Below, one piece after another: positions 43,956-51,970 of a stretch of 64,000 nt of DNA. The notes under the pieces were generated by a model. It did no database searches, had not been told where the DNA came from, and saw only the letters and a program-made list of their open reading frames with translations. The stretch spans positions 1-64,000 of the forward strand of contig NZ_JARVWS010000001.1 of the NCBI RefSeq assembly GCF_029846275.1, in the 5' to 3' direction. A program made the translations under genes and the position numbers. Numbering within the stretch: the stretch's first letter is position 1; every line of letters starts with the position of its first letter. Source of the stretch: Nocardioides sp. CER19. Lineage in GTDB: Bacteria; Actinomycetota; Actinomycetes; Propionibacteriales; Nocardioidaceae.

Positions 43956-45206
43956 TCAGCCGAAGCTCTGGACCGTGGCGTAGCCGGTGCCGTTGTACTT
44001 CTGGACCTGGACCGTCGAGACGGCGGGCTGCCCGTCGACGGTCGTGTCGACCGAGGTGCCCTCGAGCATGAGCGGAGCCGAGAACGCCGACACGGTCCGC
44101 AGCTCCTTCATGAAGTCCTCACGCGTCGGCTTGGTCATCTTCTGGAAGACCTGGTCGAGCGTCGCGCCTGTCATGTAGCTCCACATGCAGTGCGGGAACG
44201 CCGGGACGTCGCTGTAGTCGCCGTACTGCTTGAGGTCGGACAGGAACGTCTTGACGTCCTCGTCACCGGCGAACGCCGGGCTCTGCGGGGCCTTGGCGAA
44301 GGAGACCGAGTAGACGCCCGGGAACGCGGTGGCCTTGCCCGGCTCGAGGATCGCCTTCGGGCTGGACGTGTTCGACGGGAGGAACCAGCTCGGCTTCCAG
44401 TTGAGCTGCTGCGCCTTCTGCAGGGACGCGATCGCCAGCGGGGTGATCGACATGGCGTTGAACATGACATCGGCCTTGGTGCCCGCGAGCTGGGTGATCT
44501 GCGCGTCGACCGACGTGTCGGTGGCCTCGTAGGTCAGCTCCTTGACGATCTTGACGTTGCTCGCGCCCTCGATGCCCTTCTTGAAGCCCTCGACGTAGCC
44601 CTGGCCGTAGTCGTCGTTCTGCGAGAGGACGGCGACGGAGTGCTCCTTGCCGGAGGCGGCGAGCAGCTTGCCGAACGCCTCGCCCTCGTTGATGTAGGTC
44701 GGCACGAAGCCGAGCTGCATCGGGCTCTCGCCCTTGTCGCTGAAGATGGGGTCACCGGTCATGACGAGGACCTGCGGAACCTCGTCCGAGATCGCTGCCT
44801 CGCGGTAAGCGCGGTTCGTCGGCGTGCCGAGACCGGCCGTCATCGCGAAGACCTTGCCCTTGAGCTGGTCGTAGTTCGACTTCGCCTTCTGGGGGTCGTA
44901 GGCGTCGTCGAGGGCCTTGATCTCGACCTTGCGGGTCTTGCCGTCGCCGAACTTCACGCCGCCCTTGGCGTTGGCGGCGCCGAAGTAGGCCTTGATGCCG
45001 GCGACGGTGCACGTGCCCGGACCAGCGGTCGGACCACTCAGAGGCGTCGTGATGCCGAGCGTGACGGTCGAGTCGGTGATCCCGGCGCTGCCCCCGCGGG
45101 CGCCACCGGAGGAGTCGTCGCGACCGCCACAACCGGCGAGCGTCACCGCGACGGCCGAGATCAGGGCGACTGCGCCCGTCAACCGCAGGTTCTTCTTGCG
45201 ATTCAT
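43956..45206 (-). CDS. ABC importer substrate-binding lipoprotein (branched-chain amino acid/aromatic acid type)
   Basis: A 416-residue type I periplasmic-binding protein. The signal peptide has lipobox VTLAGCGG (Cys26), and the mature start is DSTVTLGITTPLSGPTAGPG. LivK-family proteins bind hydrophobic amino acids or aromatic acids; its place beside ring-cleavage genes and the shared GntR site favour an aromatic acid. It overlaps the livM-like gene by 4 nt and is transcribed last in the transporter block. Confidence 0.9.
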   Translation of the reverse strand: MNRKKNLRLTGAVALISAVAVTLAGCGGRDDSSGGARGGSAGITDSTVTLGITTPLSGPTAGPGTCTVAGIKAYFGAANAKGGVKFGDGKTRKVEIKALDDAYDPQKAKSNYDQLKGKVFAMTAGLGTPTNRAYREAAISDEVPQVLVMTGDPIFSDKGESPMQLGFVPTYINEGEAFGKLLAASGKEHSVAVLSQNDDYGQGYVEGFKKGIEGASNVKIVKELTYEATDTSVDAQITQLAGTKADVMFNAMSITPLAIASLQKAQQLNWKPSWFLPSNTSSPKAILEPGKATAFPGVYSVSFAKAPQSPAFAGDEDVKTFLSDLKQYGDYSDVPAFPHCMWSYMTGATLDQVFQKMTKPTREDFMKELRTVSAFSAPLMLEGTSVDTTVDGQPAVSTVQVQKYNGTGYATVQSFG

Positions 45207-46300
45207 GCCTGTTCTTGCCTCTCTGTTGGCCGTTGGGTCGGAATGCCGCCCACCGTGGGGGTCTCCTCCACCGCTTCCCGCCCCGGTGCGGGCTCTGCAG
45301 AGGGGGTCTGTCGGCGCTCGGGCCCGCCGTCGGGGCGGGATCGGCGCAGCCTTCGTGCGATCTCCCGGGGCAGCGTCACGAGGCCGCCCGGGAGGAGGAA
45401 CAGCGTCAGCAGGAGAAGGGCACCCTGCAGCAGCTCCGTCAGGTTGGGGTTGATGTCGTTGGACCACTGGGGCACGAGCACGTAGTAGGCGCCGCCCAGC
45501 AGCGAGCCGATGATGCTGGCCGCGCCGCCGATGACCATCGACGCGAGCAGCGTGATGGAGTGGCTGAACGTCATGGTCTCCGGCGAGGTGAACTGGATGA
45601 CCGCCATGTAGAGGAACCCGCTGACACCGCCGATGAGCGAGGCGACCGTGAAGGCCAGCACCTTGTAGCGGTAGGGCGAGATGCCCATCGAGGCGGCGAC
45701 CGCCTCGTTGCTCTTCACGATGGCGAAGGCGCGGCCGTACTTGCCTCGCACGAGGTTGCGGGTGAGGAGGTACGTCGCCCCGCCGATCACGATCACCAGG
45801 TAGAGCTGCCACTGGTCGTTGTAGAGCCCGGTCCAGTCGGGGGCGTTCGAGAACGCCGAGGAGAGGCCCTGCGACCCACCGGTGAAGTCGGACAGCCGCT
45901 TCGCGAGCGGGACGCCGATGATCGGGAGGGCGATCGTCACCATGGCGATGGCGAGGCCCCCGAGCCGGGCCGCGGCGAGCGCGACCACGAGCCCGATCAC
46001 TCCCGGGACCAGGACGCTCGCCAGGAAGACGACGACGATGTTCCAGTCGTGGGTGGCGCCGTAGCCGGTGACGTAGGCACCGACGCCGACGAAGAAGATC
46101 TGGCCGAGGGAGACCTGGCCGGTGTAGCCCATGACGACGTTGAGGCCGAGCACGGCCACGGCGAAGACGCCGATCCGGGCGAGGTTCTGGTTCGTGTACT
46201 CGCTGAACAGGAGTGGCACCACCAGCAGGGCGACCGCGACGACAGCGGTGATCGCCCAGCGCACCCAGGCGCGCGAGAGGAACCCGGTGATGGAGGACAT
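45203..46300 (-). CDS. livM: ABC importer permease (LivM-like)
   Basis: A 365-residue membrane protein with about 9-10 helices. The LivM hallmarks LGLNVVMGYTGQVSLGQIFFVG (split: LGLNVVMGYTG and QVSLGQIFFVG) and the EAA-like loop AFAIVKSNEAVAASMGI near 190 are present. The C-terminal 45 residues are a polar tail rich in Pro, Arg and Glu. ATG shares a base with the livH-like stop. Confidence 0.92.
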   Translation of the reverse strand: MSSITGFLSRAWVRWAITAVVAVALLVVPLLFSEYTNQNLARIGVFAVAVLGLNVVMGYTGQVSLGQIFFVGVGAYVTGYGATHDWNIVVVFLASVLVPGVIGLVVALAAARLGGLAIAMVTIALPIIGVPLAKRLSDFTGGSQGLSSAFSNAPDWTGLYNDQWQLYLVIVIGGATYLLTRNLVRGKYGRAFAIVKSNEAVAASMGISPYRYKVLAFTVASLIGGVSGFLYMAVIQFTSPETMTFSHSITLLASMVIGGAASIIGSLLGGAYYVLVPQWSNDINPNLTELLQGALLLLTLFLLPGGLVTLPREIARRLRRSRPDGGPERRQTPSAEPAPGREAVEETPTVGGIPTQRPTERQEQA

Positions 46301-47181
46301 CAGACGCGCACCACGACTTTCCGGCCGAACAGGCCCTGCGGCCGCACGATCAGGACCACGAAAATGAGGATGAACGGCACCGCGACCTTGAGGTCGTAGC
46401 CGATGAAGTGGACGTAGACCGCCGCGAGGTTCTCGAGGACGCCGATCAGCCAGGCCGCGACGACGACGCCGATCGGGCTGGACAGACCGCCGAGGATCAC
46501 GGCGGCGAGGGCATACACGAGAGCGCTGTCCATCATCCCGGGCGTGAGCGTGAGCTGCGGCGCGACCAGGGCGCCGGCGACCGCTCCCAGCGCCGCCGCG
46601 AGGCCCCAGCCGGCCATGAGCAGGCGACCCACGGGGAGACCCGAGAACGCCGCCGACTGCGGGTTGATGGCGACCGCGCGCAGGGCGAGGCCGAGCTTCG
46701 TCCCGAGGAACAGCGCCTGGAGCAGGAGCATGATCGCGACGATGACCAGGAACGTGCCGATGGACCTGACGCTGACGGCCGCGCCGAAGATGTCGACCGT
46801 CTTGAGTGAGAACAGCGACGGGAACTGCTTGTTGTTGTAGGTCCACAACCAGCCGCAGATACCGGTGATCAGCGTGAGCAGGCCGATGGTCACGACCACC
46901 GCCGTGTCCGGGTCGCCGCGCTCGAAGCGGCGCATGACGAAGCGCTCGATGAGGCCGCCGAGCACGAACGACAGGAGGATCGAGACCAGGATCGCGACGA
47001 CGAGCGGGAGCCCGTGCTCGGTCAACCACCACGTCGCGTAGGCGGAGAGCACCGCCATGCCGCCCTGGGCGAAGTTGATCATCCCGGTCGCCTGGTTGAC
47101 GAGGACGATCGCGAGCGCGAGCACCGCGTAGATCGACCCGTTCGAGAGCCCGTCGACGAAGAGCTGGATGAATTGGCCCAC
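46300..47181 (-). CDS. livH: ABC importer permease (LivH-like)
   Basis: A 293-residue membrane protein of about 8 helices. MGQFIQLFVDGLSNGSIYAV at the start and GMINFAQGGMAVLSAYA near 33 are typical of LivH; ALRAVAINPQSAAFSGLP near 150 is the ATPase-contact loop. The start is GTG at 47181. It lies 2 bp after the livF-like gene. Confidence 0.92.
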   Translation of the reverse strand: MGQFIQLFVDGLSNGSIYAVLALAIVLVNQATGMINFAQGGMAVLSAYATWWLTEHGLPLVVAILVSILLSFVLGGLIERFVMRRFERGDPDTAVVVTIGLLTLITGICGWLWTYNNKQFPSLFSLKTVDIFGAAVSVRSIGTFLVIVAIMLLLQALFLGTKLGLALRAVAINPQSAAFSGLPVGRLLMAGWGLAAALGAVAGALVAPQLTLTPGMMDSALVYALAAVILGGLSSPIGVVVAAWLIGVLENLAAVYVHFIGYDLKVAVPFILIFVVLIVRPQGLFGRKVVVRV

Positions 47182-47183
47182 GG

Positions 47184-47894
47184 TCAGCCTCCTAGGTAGG
47201 CGCGTCGGATCTCGTCCATGCCCTTGAGCTCGGCCGTCGTACCGCTGAGCACGCTCCGGCCCGTCTCGAGCACGGTGGCGCTGTCGACGAGGCGGAACGC
47301 GAGGTTCGCGTTCTGCTCGACGACGAGCATGGCGATGCCGGACTCCCGGCGGAGCCTGGCGATGGCGTCGTAGACGACCTTCGCGGTGCTCGGCGCGAGG
47401 CCGAGCGAGGCCTCGTCGAGCAGCAGCAGCCGCGGCTTCGCCATGACCGCGCGCCCGACGGCGAGCATCTGCTGCTCGCCCCCGGAGAGCGCCGACGCGT
47501 TCGACTTGTAACGCTCCTTCAGGTTCGGGAAGAGGTCGAGCAGGAACTCGATGTCCGCCGCGATGCCCTTGCGGTCGCGCCGGAGGTAGGCCCCGACGCG
47601 GAGGTTCTCGCGGACGGTGAGGGCGCCGAAGCTGCCCCGGCCCTCGGGAACGTGCGCGATGCCCAGGGCGGCCACCTGCTCGGGGCGCTTGCCGCGGATG
47701 TCCTTGCCCTCGAAGAGGATCCGTCCGCCCGCGCGCACGGTCCCGCTGATCGACCGCAGCGTCGTGGTCTTCCCCGCGCCGTTGGCGCCGAGGATGCCGA
47801 CCGCGCCGCCCTCGGGCACGGACAGGGACACCCCGTCGAGCACCTGGACCGGGCCGTAGGACGCCGTCACCGACTCCAGCTCAAGCAACGTCAT
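47184..47894 (-). CDS. livF: ABC importer ATP-binding protein (LivF-like)
   Basis: A 236-residue ATPase with Walker A GANGAGKTTTLRSI (about 36-49), signature LSGGEQQMLAVGRA near 133 and Walker B LLLLDEASLGLAP near 154, followed by the late His-less LVVEQNANLAFRL switch region typical of LivF. It forms a heterodimer with the LivG-like protein. It overlaps livG by 14 nt. Confidence 0.93.
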   Translation of the reverse strand: MTLLELESVTASYGPVQVLDGVSLSVPEGGAVGILGANGAGKTTTLRSISGTVRAGGRILFEGKDIRGKRPEQVAALGIAHVPEGRGSFGALTVRENLRVGAYLRRDRKGIAADIEFLLDLFPNLKERYKSNASALSGGEQQMLAVGRAVMAKPRLLLLDEASLGLAPSTAKVVYDAIARLRRESGIAMLVVEQNANLAFRLVDSATVLETGRSVLSGTTAELKGMDEIRRAYLGG

Positions 47895-48663
47895 CGGCCG
47901 CGTCCTTCCCGATGTAGGCCTCGATGACGCGCGGGTCGGACTGCGCCTCGGCGGCGGCGCCCTCCATGAGCTTGGCGCCGTGGTCCAGGACGACGACGCG
48001 GTCGGTCAGAGCTGCGATGAGCCCCATGTGGTGCTCGACGACCACGACCGTGATGTCGTCGTCATGACGGATCCGGCGGACCGTCTCGATGAGCTGCTCG
48101 ACCTCCGAGTGCGGCAGGCCCGCCGCCGGCTCGTCGAGCAGCAGGAGCTTGGGCCGCGACAGGAGCGCACGGCAGAGCTCGACGCCCTTGTGCAGGCCGT
48201 GCGACAGCTCGTCGGCGCGCCGGTGCGCCGCCCAGCCGAGGCCGTTGCGCTCGAGCAGCGTGAGCGCCTCGATCCGGAGCTCGCGCTCCGAGCGGGCCAG
48301 CCGGGGCAGCCGCAGCGCCCACTCGACCGGACCACCCGAGAGACGGGTGTGCGCGCCGAGCAGCACGTTCTCCAGGACGGTCGCCTGCAGCTGCAAGGCC
48401 GGGTGCTGGAACGTGCGGGCCAGGCCGTGCCGCGCGAGGGTCGCCGGCGCGGTGCCGAGCACCTCCTCGCCGTCGATGGTGATCGACCCCGAGCTCGGGC
48501 GGTAGTGCCCGCTGATGCAGTTGAACAGGGAGGTCTTGCCGGCGCCGTTCGGACCGACGAGGCCGAAGATCTGACCGGGCTCCACCTCGAAGCCGACGTC
48601 GTTCAGGACCTTGATCCCACCGAAGCGGAGGTTGAGATCGGTGAGCCTCAGCTGAGCACCCAT
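47881..48663 (-). CDS. livG: ABC importer ATP-binding protein (LivG-like)
   Basis: A 260-residue ATPase. Walker A is GPNGAGKTSLFNCISG near 39 and Walker B is KLLLLDEPAAGLP near 172. The signature is degenerate, LSHGLHKGVELCRALL in place of LSGGQ, common in LivG. ATG at 48663 is preferred because upstream in-frame sequence runs into the operator region. It is the first gene of the transporter operon and is divergent from gntR. Confidence 0.92.
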   Translation of the reverse strand: MGAQLRLTDLNLRFGGIKVLNDVGFEVEPGQIFGLVGPNGAGKTSLFNCISGHYRPSSGSITIDGEEVLGTAPATLARHGLARTFQHPALQLQATVLENVLLGAHTRLSGGPVEWALRLPRLARSERELRIEALTLLERNGLGWAAHRRADELSHGLHKGVELCRALLSRPKLLLLDEPAAGLPHSEVEQLIETVRRIRHDDDITVVVVEHHMGLIAALTDRVVVLDHGAKLMEGAAAEAQSDPRVIEAYIGKDAADDVA

Positions 48664-48741
48664 CGGTCGCCCTTCTTTCCGTGCGGGTGACCCGACTGTG
48701 TCGTGGATCACTCGACCCGGACCGTACGGACCTCCGCCTAT

Positions 48742-48753
48742 ATTGTCAACAAT
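48742..48753. promoter_or_regulatory. GntR-type operator near livG
   Basis: ATTGTCAACAAT, nearly a perfect inverted repeat (ATTGT-ca-ACAAT), 79 bp upstream of livG within an unusually AT-rich patch (48740-48765). It fits FCD-GntR sites of the form TTGT-N2-ACAA. Confidence 0.7.
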
Positions 48754-48792
48754 TCTGTATGAATTCGTGGCCACGACCCCGGGCCCCTTGCC

Positions 48793-48819
48793 GCGGACGA
48801 AATCGTCCACGATCCTGAC
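48793..48819. promoter_or_regulatory. GntR-type operator near gntR
   Basis: The core ATCGTCCACGAT (48802-48813) and its flanks match the galB operator at 22 of 27 positions. It is 79 bp upstream of the gntR ATG and probably mediates autoregulation. Confidence 0.68.
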
Positions 48820-48897
48820 GGACCAGGAGGTGTTGGAATACTGTCCGGCGTGCGTAGTCGTGAGCAGCGCCGCTCACCACGAGCCGAGGAGGTCTCC

Positions 48898-49551
48898 ATG
48901 GAAGTCGATGCCGATCGGGTGGTGTCCCAGGCAGAGGTCGCCGACGCCGTGCGCCGCGGCATCCTGGCCGGTGACCTCGTCGCTGGCCAGCGCCTGGTCG
49001 AGGCCGAGCTCACCGAGAGCCTCGGCGCCAGCCGTGGCGCGGTCCGCGCCGCGCTCATCGACCTCACCCACGAAGGCCTGGTCGAGCGCATCGCCAACCG
49101 CGGTGCCCGGGTCCGCGTCGTCAGCGTCGAGGAGGCCCTCCAGATCACCGAGGTCCGCATGGTCGTCGAGGGCCTCTGCGGCGCCAAGGCCGCCGAGCGG
49201 ATCACCGACACCGAGATCGCCGACCTCCAGGGCCTCGGCGACCTGATGCGCGCCTGCGTCGAGACCGGCGACGTCGTCGGCTACTCGCGGCTCAACCAGC
49301 AGCTCCACGAGAGCGTCATCCGCATCGCCGCCCAGCCGGTCGCCGCCGAGGTCATCAGCCGGCTGCGCGCCCGCAACGTCCGGCACCAGTTCCGGCTGGC
49401 CTACCGGCCCGGTCGGCCGCAGATCTCCCTGCCTCAGCACCTCGCGATCATCGAAGGGCTCGCCGCCCGCGACCCGGAGGCCACCCAGGCCGCCGTACGC
49501 GCCCACATCGGCAGCGTGATGGACGCGCTGCGCGACTCCGAGCACGCCTGA
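48898..49551 (+). CDS. GntR-family (FCD subfamily) regulator of the aromatic-acid operon
   Basis: A 217-residue regulator with a winged helix (about 8-72; QAEVADAVRRGILAGDLVAG, then ELTESLGASRGAVRAALIDL) and an all-helical FCD effector domain (about 80-215) carrying the metal-type residues in RMVVEGLCGA, NQQLHESVIRIA and QHLAIIEGL. FCD members such as VanR and PcaQ-unrelated regulators sense organic acids. ATG at 48898 follows GAGGAGG; a GTG at 48850 is also in frame. It is divergent from the importer operon. Confidence 0.88.
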   Translation: MEVDADRVVSQAEVADAVRRGILAGDLVAGQRLVEAELTESLGASRGAVRAALIDLTHEGLVERIANRGARVRVVSVEEALQITEVRMVVEGLCGAKAAERITDTEIADLQGLGDLMRACVETGDVVGYSRLNQQLHESVIRIAAQPVAAEVISRLRARNVRHQFRLAYRPGRPQISLPQHLAIIEGLAARDPEATQAAVRAHIGSVMDALRDSEHA

Positions 49552-49588
49552 GCCCCGGACGTCTGCCAACGCCCGGGAATCGACAAGG

Positions 49589-50542
49589 TCAGAGCTCCAG
49601 GACCAGCTTCGGGCACGACGCCCGCGAGACGCACACGAACATCACGTCGTTGGCCGCGCGCTCGGCGTCGGTCAGGAGCGAGTCGCGGTGGTCGACCTCT
49701 CCCTCGAGGACCCCGGTCTCGCACGTCCCGCACGTGCCCTCGCGGCACGAGGACAGGATGCCGATGCCCGCCGCCTCGAGGACTGAGAGGACCGACTGGT
49801 CGGCGGGCACCCGCAGCGTCATCCCCGACTCGGCGAGCTCGACCTCGAACGACGCGTCGGGCTGGTCCCGCTCGACGGTGATCGGCGAGAACCTCTCGAC
49901 GCGGAGCTCGTGACCGTGCTGCCGGCACACCGCGTCGACGGCGTCGAGCAGCGGCTCGGGTCCGCAGCAGTAGACCACGGCCCCGGGCGTCGCCCTGGCC
50001 AGGACGGCAGGCAGGTCGATGAGCCCGGTCTCGTCCTGGGGGTGCAGCCGTACCCGGTCTCCGTGGCGGGCGGACAGGTTTCCGGCGAACGCCATCGACG
50101 CCCGACTCCGTCCGCCGTAGTCCAGCGACCAGTCGGCTCCCGCAGCCTCCGCGGCGGCGATCATCGGGACCAGCGGGGTGATGCCGATGCCGCCGGCGAT
50201 GAAGACGTAGCGAGGGGCCGGGGCGAGCTCGAAGCTGTTCCGCGGACCGCGGACGGTGATCCGGTCGCCCAGGGCCAGCTTGTCGTGCACGTACGACGAG
50301 CCGCCGCGACCCTCCGGCTCCCGCAGCACCGCGACCGTCCAGCGGTCGCGCCGGGACGGGTCGCCGCAGAGCGAGTACTGCCGGACGAGGTCGTCGGTCA
50401 GGCACAGGTCGATGTGCGCGCCCGGCTGCCACTCGGGTAGGTCGGCGCCCGTCGGCGAGACGAGCTCGACCAGGCGTACGCCGCTCGCCGGCTCGTCGAG
50501 ATGAGCGACCACGAGCTCCAGCACGGCCTCGGTCACCGTCAT
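49589..50542 (-). CDS. Rieske oxygenase reductase (VanB/phthalate dioxygenase reductase type)
   Basis: A 317-residue flavoprotein. A flavin domain (QYSLCGDPSRRDRWTVAV near 55) is followed by an NAD domain (FIAGGIGITPLVPMIAAA near 110) and a C-terminal [2Fe-2S] ferredoxin domain (SSCREGTCGTCETGVLEG and VMFVCVSRA). This domain order is that of VanB. It supplies electrons to the oxygenase at 50751. ATG overlaps the stop of the 71-residue protein gene by 4 nt. Confidence 0.92.
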   Translation of the reverse strand: MTVTEAVLELVVAHLDEPASGVRLVELVSPTGADLPEWQPGAHIDLCLTDDLVRQYSLCGDPSRRDRWTVAVLREPEGRGGSSYVHDKLALGDRITVRGPRNSFELAPAPRYVFIAGGIGITPLVPMIAAAEAAGADWSLDYGGRSRASMAFAGNLSARHGDRVRLHPQDETGLIDLPAVLARATPGAVVYCCGPEPLLDAVDAVCRQHGHELRVERFSPITVERDQPDASFEVELAESGMTLRVPADQSVLSVLEAAGIGILSSCREGTCGTCETGVLEGEVDHRDSLLTDAERAANDVMFVCVSRASCPKLVLEL

Positions 50543-50754
50543 CGGGCACCTCCGGTCGGGTGGGTGTCGGGATGCGCGAGCAGCCACTCCCACATGGCGA
50601 TCGGGTCGATGTCCTCGTGGGACTCGCCGCACCAGCAGTAGCCGATCAGCACGTCGGTGTTGAGCTTCCAGACGATCCGGTAGACGCTCGTGCCGCCGAG
50701 CATCTGGGTCGGGGCAGGAAGCTCGGCCCGTAGCGGTTCGGTCACCGGGATCAC
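50539..50754 (-). CDS. Small CWCG-motif protein co-translated with a Rieske oxygenase
   Basis: A 71-residue soluble protein with GTSVYRIVWKLNTDVLIGYC, then CWCGESHEDIDPIAMWEWLL, then HPDTHPTGG. Two Cys in CWCG and His residues near them could bind a metal or contact the Rieske partner, but only one Cys pair is present. GTG at 50754 overlaps the oxygenase stop and its own stop overlaps the reductase ATG, so all three are coupled. I do not recognise a named family. Confidence 0.8.
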   Translation of the reverse strand: MIPVTEPLRAELPAPTQMLGGTSVYRIVWKLNTDVLIGYCWCGESHEDIDPIAMWEWLLAHPDTHPTGGAR

Positions 50755-51863
50755 GCCGTGGGGACCGGGTCACCGGACGTCGGAGCGGGGACGGCCGGAG
50801 CGTCCGTGGTCGCCGTGGTCTGCGGTGCCGGCGCGTTGCCCTCGTCGACCAGCTTCTTCAGCAGCCGCCGAGCGGCCAGGCCGCCGGTGTCGATGTTGAT
50901 CGACAGCTCCTGGTAGCTGTCCTTCTCCCCCTCGACGACCACCTCGAGCACGTCGAGCGCCGTGACGTCCTGGAGGACGACGGTCCGGTTGTTCTCCGCC
51001 AGGAACGTGCTGATCTCCTGGTCGTCGAGGGCGAAGTCGCGCGCGACCATCCAGAAGTCGTGGGTCGAGTGCTCGGTCTCCGGCGTGATCGCGTAGGCGA
51101 CCTCGACGTGGAAGGCCTGGTCGTCGGGCCCGTCCGCCGGCGGCAGGACGCCGACGGGCGCGATCCGGCTGTGGAGCAGGTAGAGGCACGGCGGGTGGTA
51201 CTCGATGTCCTGCCACCGCGTGATCCGGCCCTCGATGCCGGTCGACTTCGAGTAGAGCGACGGGCACTCGGCGTCGGCCATGTGCCGGCTCACGTAGACG
51301 ACGTTCGCCTCCTCGTCGACCTCGGTGGTGATCGGCGTCTCGGCGACCTCCGGGGTGCCGATGTAGCCGCCGTGCAGGTAGGTCTCGTGCGAGAGGTCGA
51401 GCAGGTTGTCGACGAGCAGCCCGTAGCGGGCCTTGAGCGGCTCCATGCCCCGCACCGTCGTGTACCGCGGGTCGTCGAGCCACGGGGCCCGCGGGATCAG
51501 CGCGGTGTCGGCACGGTCGGCGTCGCCGATCCACACCCACACGAACCCGTCGAGCTCGTGAACGACGAACGAGGGCACCCGGGCGGTGCGCGGGATCCGC
51601 TTCTGCGCCGGCGCCGCGACACACTGGCCGCCCTTGTCGTAGGTGAACCCGTGATAGCCGCAGACGATCATGTCGTCGACGCGGTTGCTCATCGACAGGG
51701 GGAAGCGGCGGTGGACGCACCGGTCGGCGAGCGCCACGACCTCTCCGTCGCTCGTGCGGTACATGACCAGTGGCTCGTCGCAGATGGTGCGACCCAGCAG
51801 GTCGTCGCCGACCTCCTGGCTGTACGCCGCGACGTACCACTGGTTGAGCGGCCAGCTCGGCAT
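50751..51863 (-). CDS. Rieske non-heme iron oxygenase alpha subunit (VanA-like O-demethylase)
   Basis: A 370-residue oxygenase. The Rieske [2Fe-2S] site is C-x-H at ADRCVHRRFP near 49 and C-x2-H at VCGYHGFTYD near 68. The mononuclear iron motif is NLLDLSHETYLHGGYIG near 153-169 (His, His, plus a later Asp). It resembles VanA-type aromatic O-demethylases of the two-component class. A C-terminal tail rich in Ala, Pro and Thr (about 345-370) is unusual. Vanillate, syringate or a related methoxybenzoate is a likely substrate. Confidence 0.87.
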   Translation of the reverse strand: MPSWPLNQWYVAAYSQEVGDDLLGRTICDEPLVMYRTSDGEVVALADRCVHRRFPLSMSNRVDDMIVCGYHGFTYDKGGQCVAAPAQKRIPRTARVPSFVVHELDGFVWVWIGDADRADTALIPRAPWLDDPRYTTVRGMEPLKARYGLLVDNLLDLSHETYLHGGYIGTPEVAETPITTEVDEEANVVYVSRHMADAECPSLYSKSTGIEGRITRWQDIEYHPPCLYLLHSRIAPVGVLPPADGPDDQAFHVEVAYAITPETEHSTHDFWMVARDFALDDQEISTFLAENNRTVVLQDVTALDVLEVVVEGEKDSYQELSINIDTGGLAARRLLKKLVDEGNAPAPQTTATTDAPAVPAPTSGDPVPTA

Positions 51864-51941
51864 CTCGGACTCCTGAACTCTCGAGGGTGACTGACGTCAC
51901 GGACGACTGTGCGGGTCGGGGCGTGACGACGGGCACACGCT

Positions 51942-51956
51942 TTCCGGTCACCGGAA
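51942..51956. promoter_or_regulatory. Palindromic operator in the oxygenase/IclR divergent region
   Basis: TTCCGGT-c-ACCGGAA, perfect 7-bp arms around one base, 78 bp from the oxygenase start and 14 bp from the IclR start. It is a likely IclR binding site. Confidence 0.6.
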
Positions 51957-51970
51957 GAGATACTGAGGCC

